Positions 5,510 through 5,888 of a stretch of DNA of 5,888 nucleotides are shown in pieces. Source of the DNA: JACVRU01 sp040905885 (GTDB lineage Bacteria; Actinomycetota; Thermoleophilia; Gaiellales; Gaiellaceae); NCBI GenBank assembly GCA_040905885.1, contig JBBDQR010000086.1, positions 1-5,888 on the forward strand, read 5' to 3'. Made by a program: the position numbers and the translations under genes. Each line of letters opens with the position of its first letter. Within the stretch, counting starts at the first letter, position 1. The notes under the pieces are model-generated. The model was not told the origin of the DNA. It searched no databases and worked only from the letters and a program-made list of their open reading frames with translations.

Positions 5510-5888
5510 CCTGGGTGAGAATGAGCCCGGAGGGCGCGACGATGGCGAACATCCTCGCCTCACACTCGCTCAACCCGGCGGCTCTCGAGGCGCACCTCGG
5601 CCTCTACCGCACGATCATGTTCGGCGAGTCGCCGCTGAGCCGGGTGGAGCGGGAGGCGATCGCCGTCGCGGTCTCCGCGGCGAACGACTGCCACTACTGA
5701 GTCGTCCAGCACGGCGCCGCGCTCTCCCGGGAGTCGGGGGACGCGGGGCTGGCGGAGGCGGTCGCCTCCGGACGCTACGAGGATCTGCCGGGGCGGCTGC
5801 GGGCGCTGCTCGACTACGCCTGCAAGCTGACCCGGTTCCCCGACGCGATGGCCGAGGCCGACGTCGAGCGTCTGCGGGAGGCGGGCCT
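5506..5888 (+). CDS. AhpD-like peroxidase-related protein with predicted selenocysteine at codon 65 (in-frame TGA 5698-5700); incomplete at right edge
   Basis: A carboxymuconolactone decarboxylase/AhpD-fold protein of the peroxidase-related type. After M-T-W-V-R it has A-N-I-L-A-S-H-S-L-N-P, H-L-G-L-Y-R-T-I-M-F-G, S-P-L-S-R-V-E-R-E-A-I-A-V-A-V-S and A-A-N-D-C-H-Y, then TGA at 5698-5700. The same frame continues V-V-Q-H-G-A-A-L, L-D-Y-A-C-K-L-T-R-F-P and A-D-V-E-R-L-R-E-A-G-L to the window end, all typical of the family. TGA sits exactly at the second Cys of CxxCxxxH. E50, C62, Sec65 and H69 reproduce the spacing I recall for M. tuberculosis AhpD (E118, C130, C133, H137). I read it as a CxxU redox site reducing peroxides or disulfides. 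ATG 5506 overlaps the anti-sigma stop, with AGGAG 11 nt upstream. The N-terminus looks some 20 residues shorter than in relatives as I remember them. AhpD-like selenoproteins are known from surveys. Confidence 0.85.
5698..5751 (+). promoter_or_regulatory. Candidate SECIS element for the AhpD-like selenoprotein
   Basis: After TGA 5698-5700, a long GC-rich hairpin can be drawn. Positions 5717-5721 (CCGCG) pair with 5742-5746 (CGCGG). After a C/A mismatch, 5723-5727 (TCTCC) pair with 5736-5740 (GGGGG), including two G-U pairs. The loop is CGGGAGTC (5728-5735). Outward, 5712-5715 can pair with 5748-5751 past a G/G mismatch. The loop begins 27 nt after the TGA and has G at its second position, inside the range I recall for bacterial SECIS elements. 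A competing palindrome (CTCCCGGGAG, 5724-5733) overlaps it, and no fdhF-like GGTCT loop is present. Support is therefore weaker than for the ccdA element and rests partly on the strong protein-level case. Confidence 0.55.

Noticed and set aside
5698..5700. TGA as the true end of a 64-residue AhpD-like gene
   Set aside because: It would end exactly one residue short of completing CxxC, while the frame beyond matches the family through to the window edge.
5724..5733. Palindrome CTCCCGGGAG as an intrinsic terminator
   Set aside because: It has no T tract, no loop in its perfect form, and lies inside the continued AhpD-like coding frame.
1..5888. tRNA, rRNA, CRISPR arrays, insertion sequences, attachment sites
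   Set aside because: On reading both strands I saw no array-like direct repeats, no transposase-like frame and no tRNA-like cloverleaf. A covariance-model scan was not possible here.

Overview
The window is very GC-rich, with GTG starts, tight gene packing and overlapping stop/start codons. This suggests a high-GC actinobacterial lineage, possibly a deep-branching one such as Thermoleophilia. That placement is inference from composition and gene style, not a database match.

Layout, left to right. (1) On the + strand, the C-terminal part of a flavin-dependent pyridine nucleotide-disulfide oxidoreductase (mercuric reductase/RclA-like) enters from the left edge. It overlaps by GTGA a very short thioredoxin-fold-like gene, which runs tail to tail into (2) a - strand three-domain tyrA: chorismate mutase, prephenate dehydrogenase and ACT. 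Just upstream of tyrA is a short - strand reading frame resembling the last strand of a universal stress protein. (3) A compact + strand operon follows: a DUF3179 lipoprotein with a CxxC, a second small lipoprotein, and a CcdA/DsbD-beta-type membrane thiol transporter. (4) A - strand ECF sigma factor converges on ccdA, sharing a CTAG. (5) Divergent from it are a small HxxxCxxC zinc-finger anti-sigma factor and, overlapping it by ATGA, an AhpD-like peroxidase-related gene that leaves the window at the right edge.

The main discovery is that two genes here appear to encode selenocysteine at an in-frame TGA. In the CcdA-like gene, TGA at 4365-4367 falls where the second transmembrane catalytic Cys belongs, and the frame continues with the conserved TGPIL and the remaining membrane helices. 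It is followed by a 7-bp hairpin with loop GGTCT starting 18 nt after the TGA, the same loop and spacing I recall for the E. coli fdhF SECIS. In the AhpD-like gene, TGA at 5698-5700 replaces the second Cys of CxxCxxxH, giving C-H-Y-Sec-V-V-Q-H, and the family's C-terminal sequence continues in frame to the window end. TGA is an ordinary stop for at least two other genes here, which argues against a reassigned code. A conventional gene caller would cut both proteins short.

Taken together, the right half looks like a redox module: a membrane electron conduit with a Cys/Sec pair, a CxxC lipoprotein as a possible extracytoplasmic partner, a Sec-dependent peroxidase-like enzyme, and an ECF sigma/zinc anti-sigma pair that may sense thiol oxidation. 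The functional link between these parts is inference.
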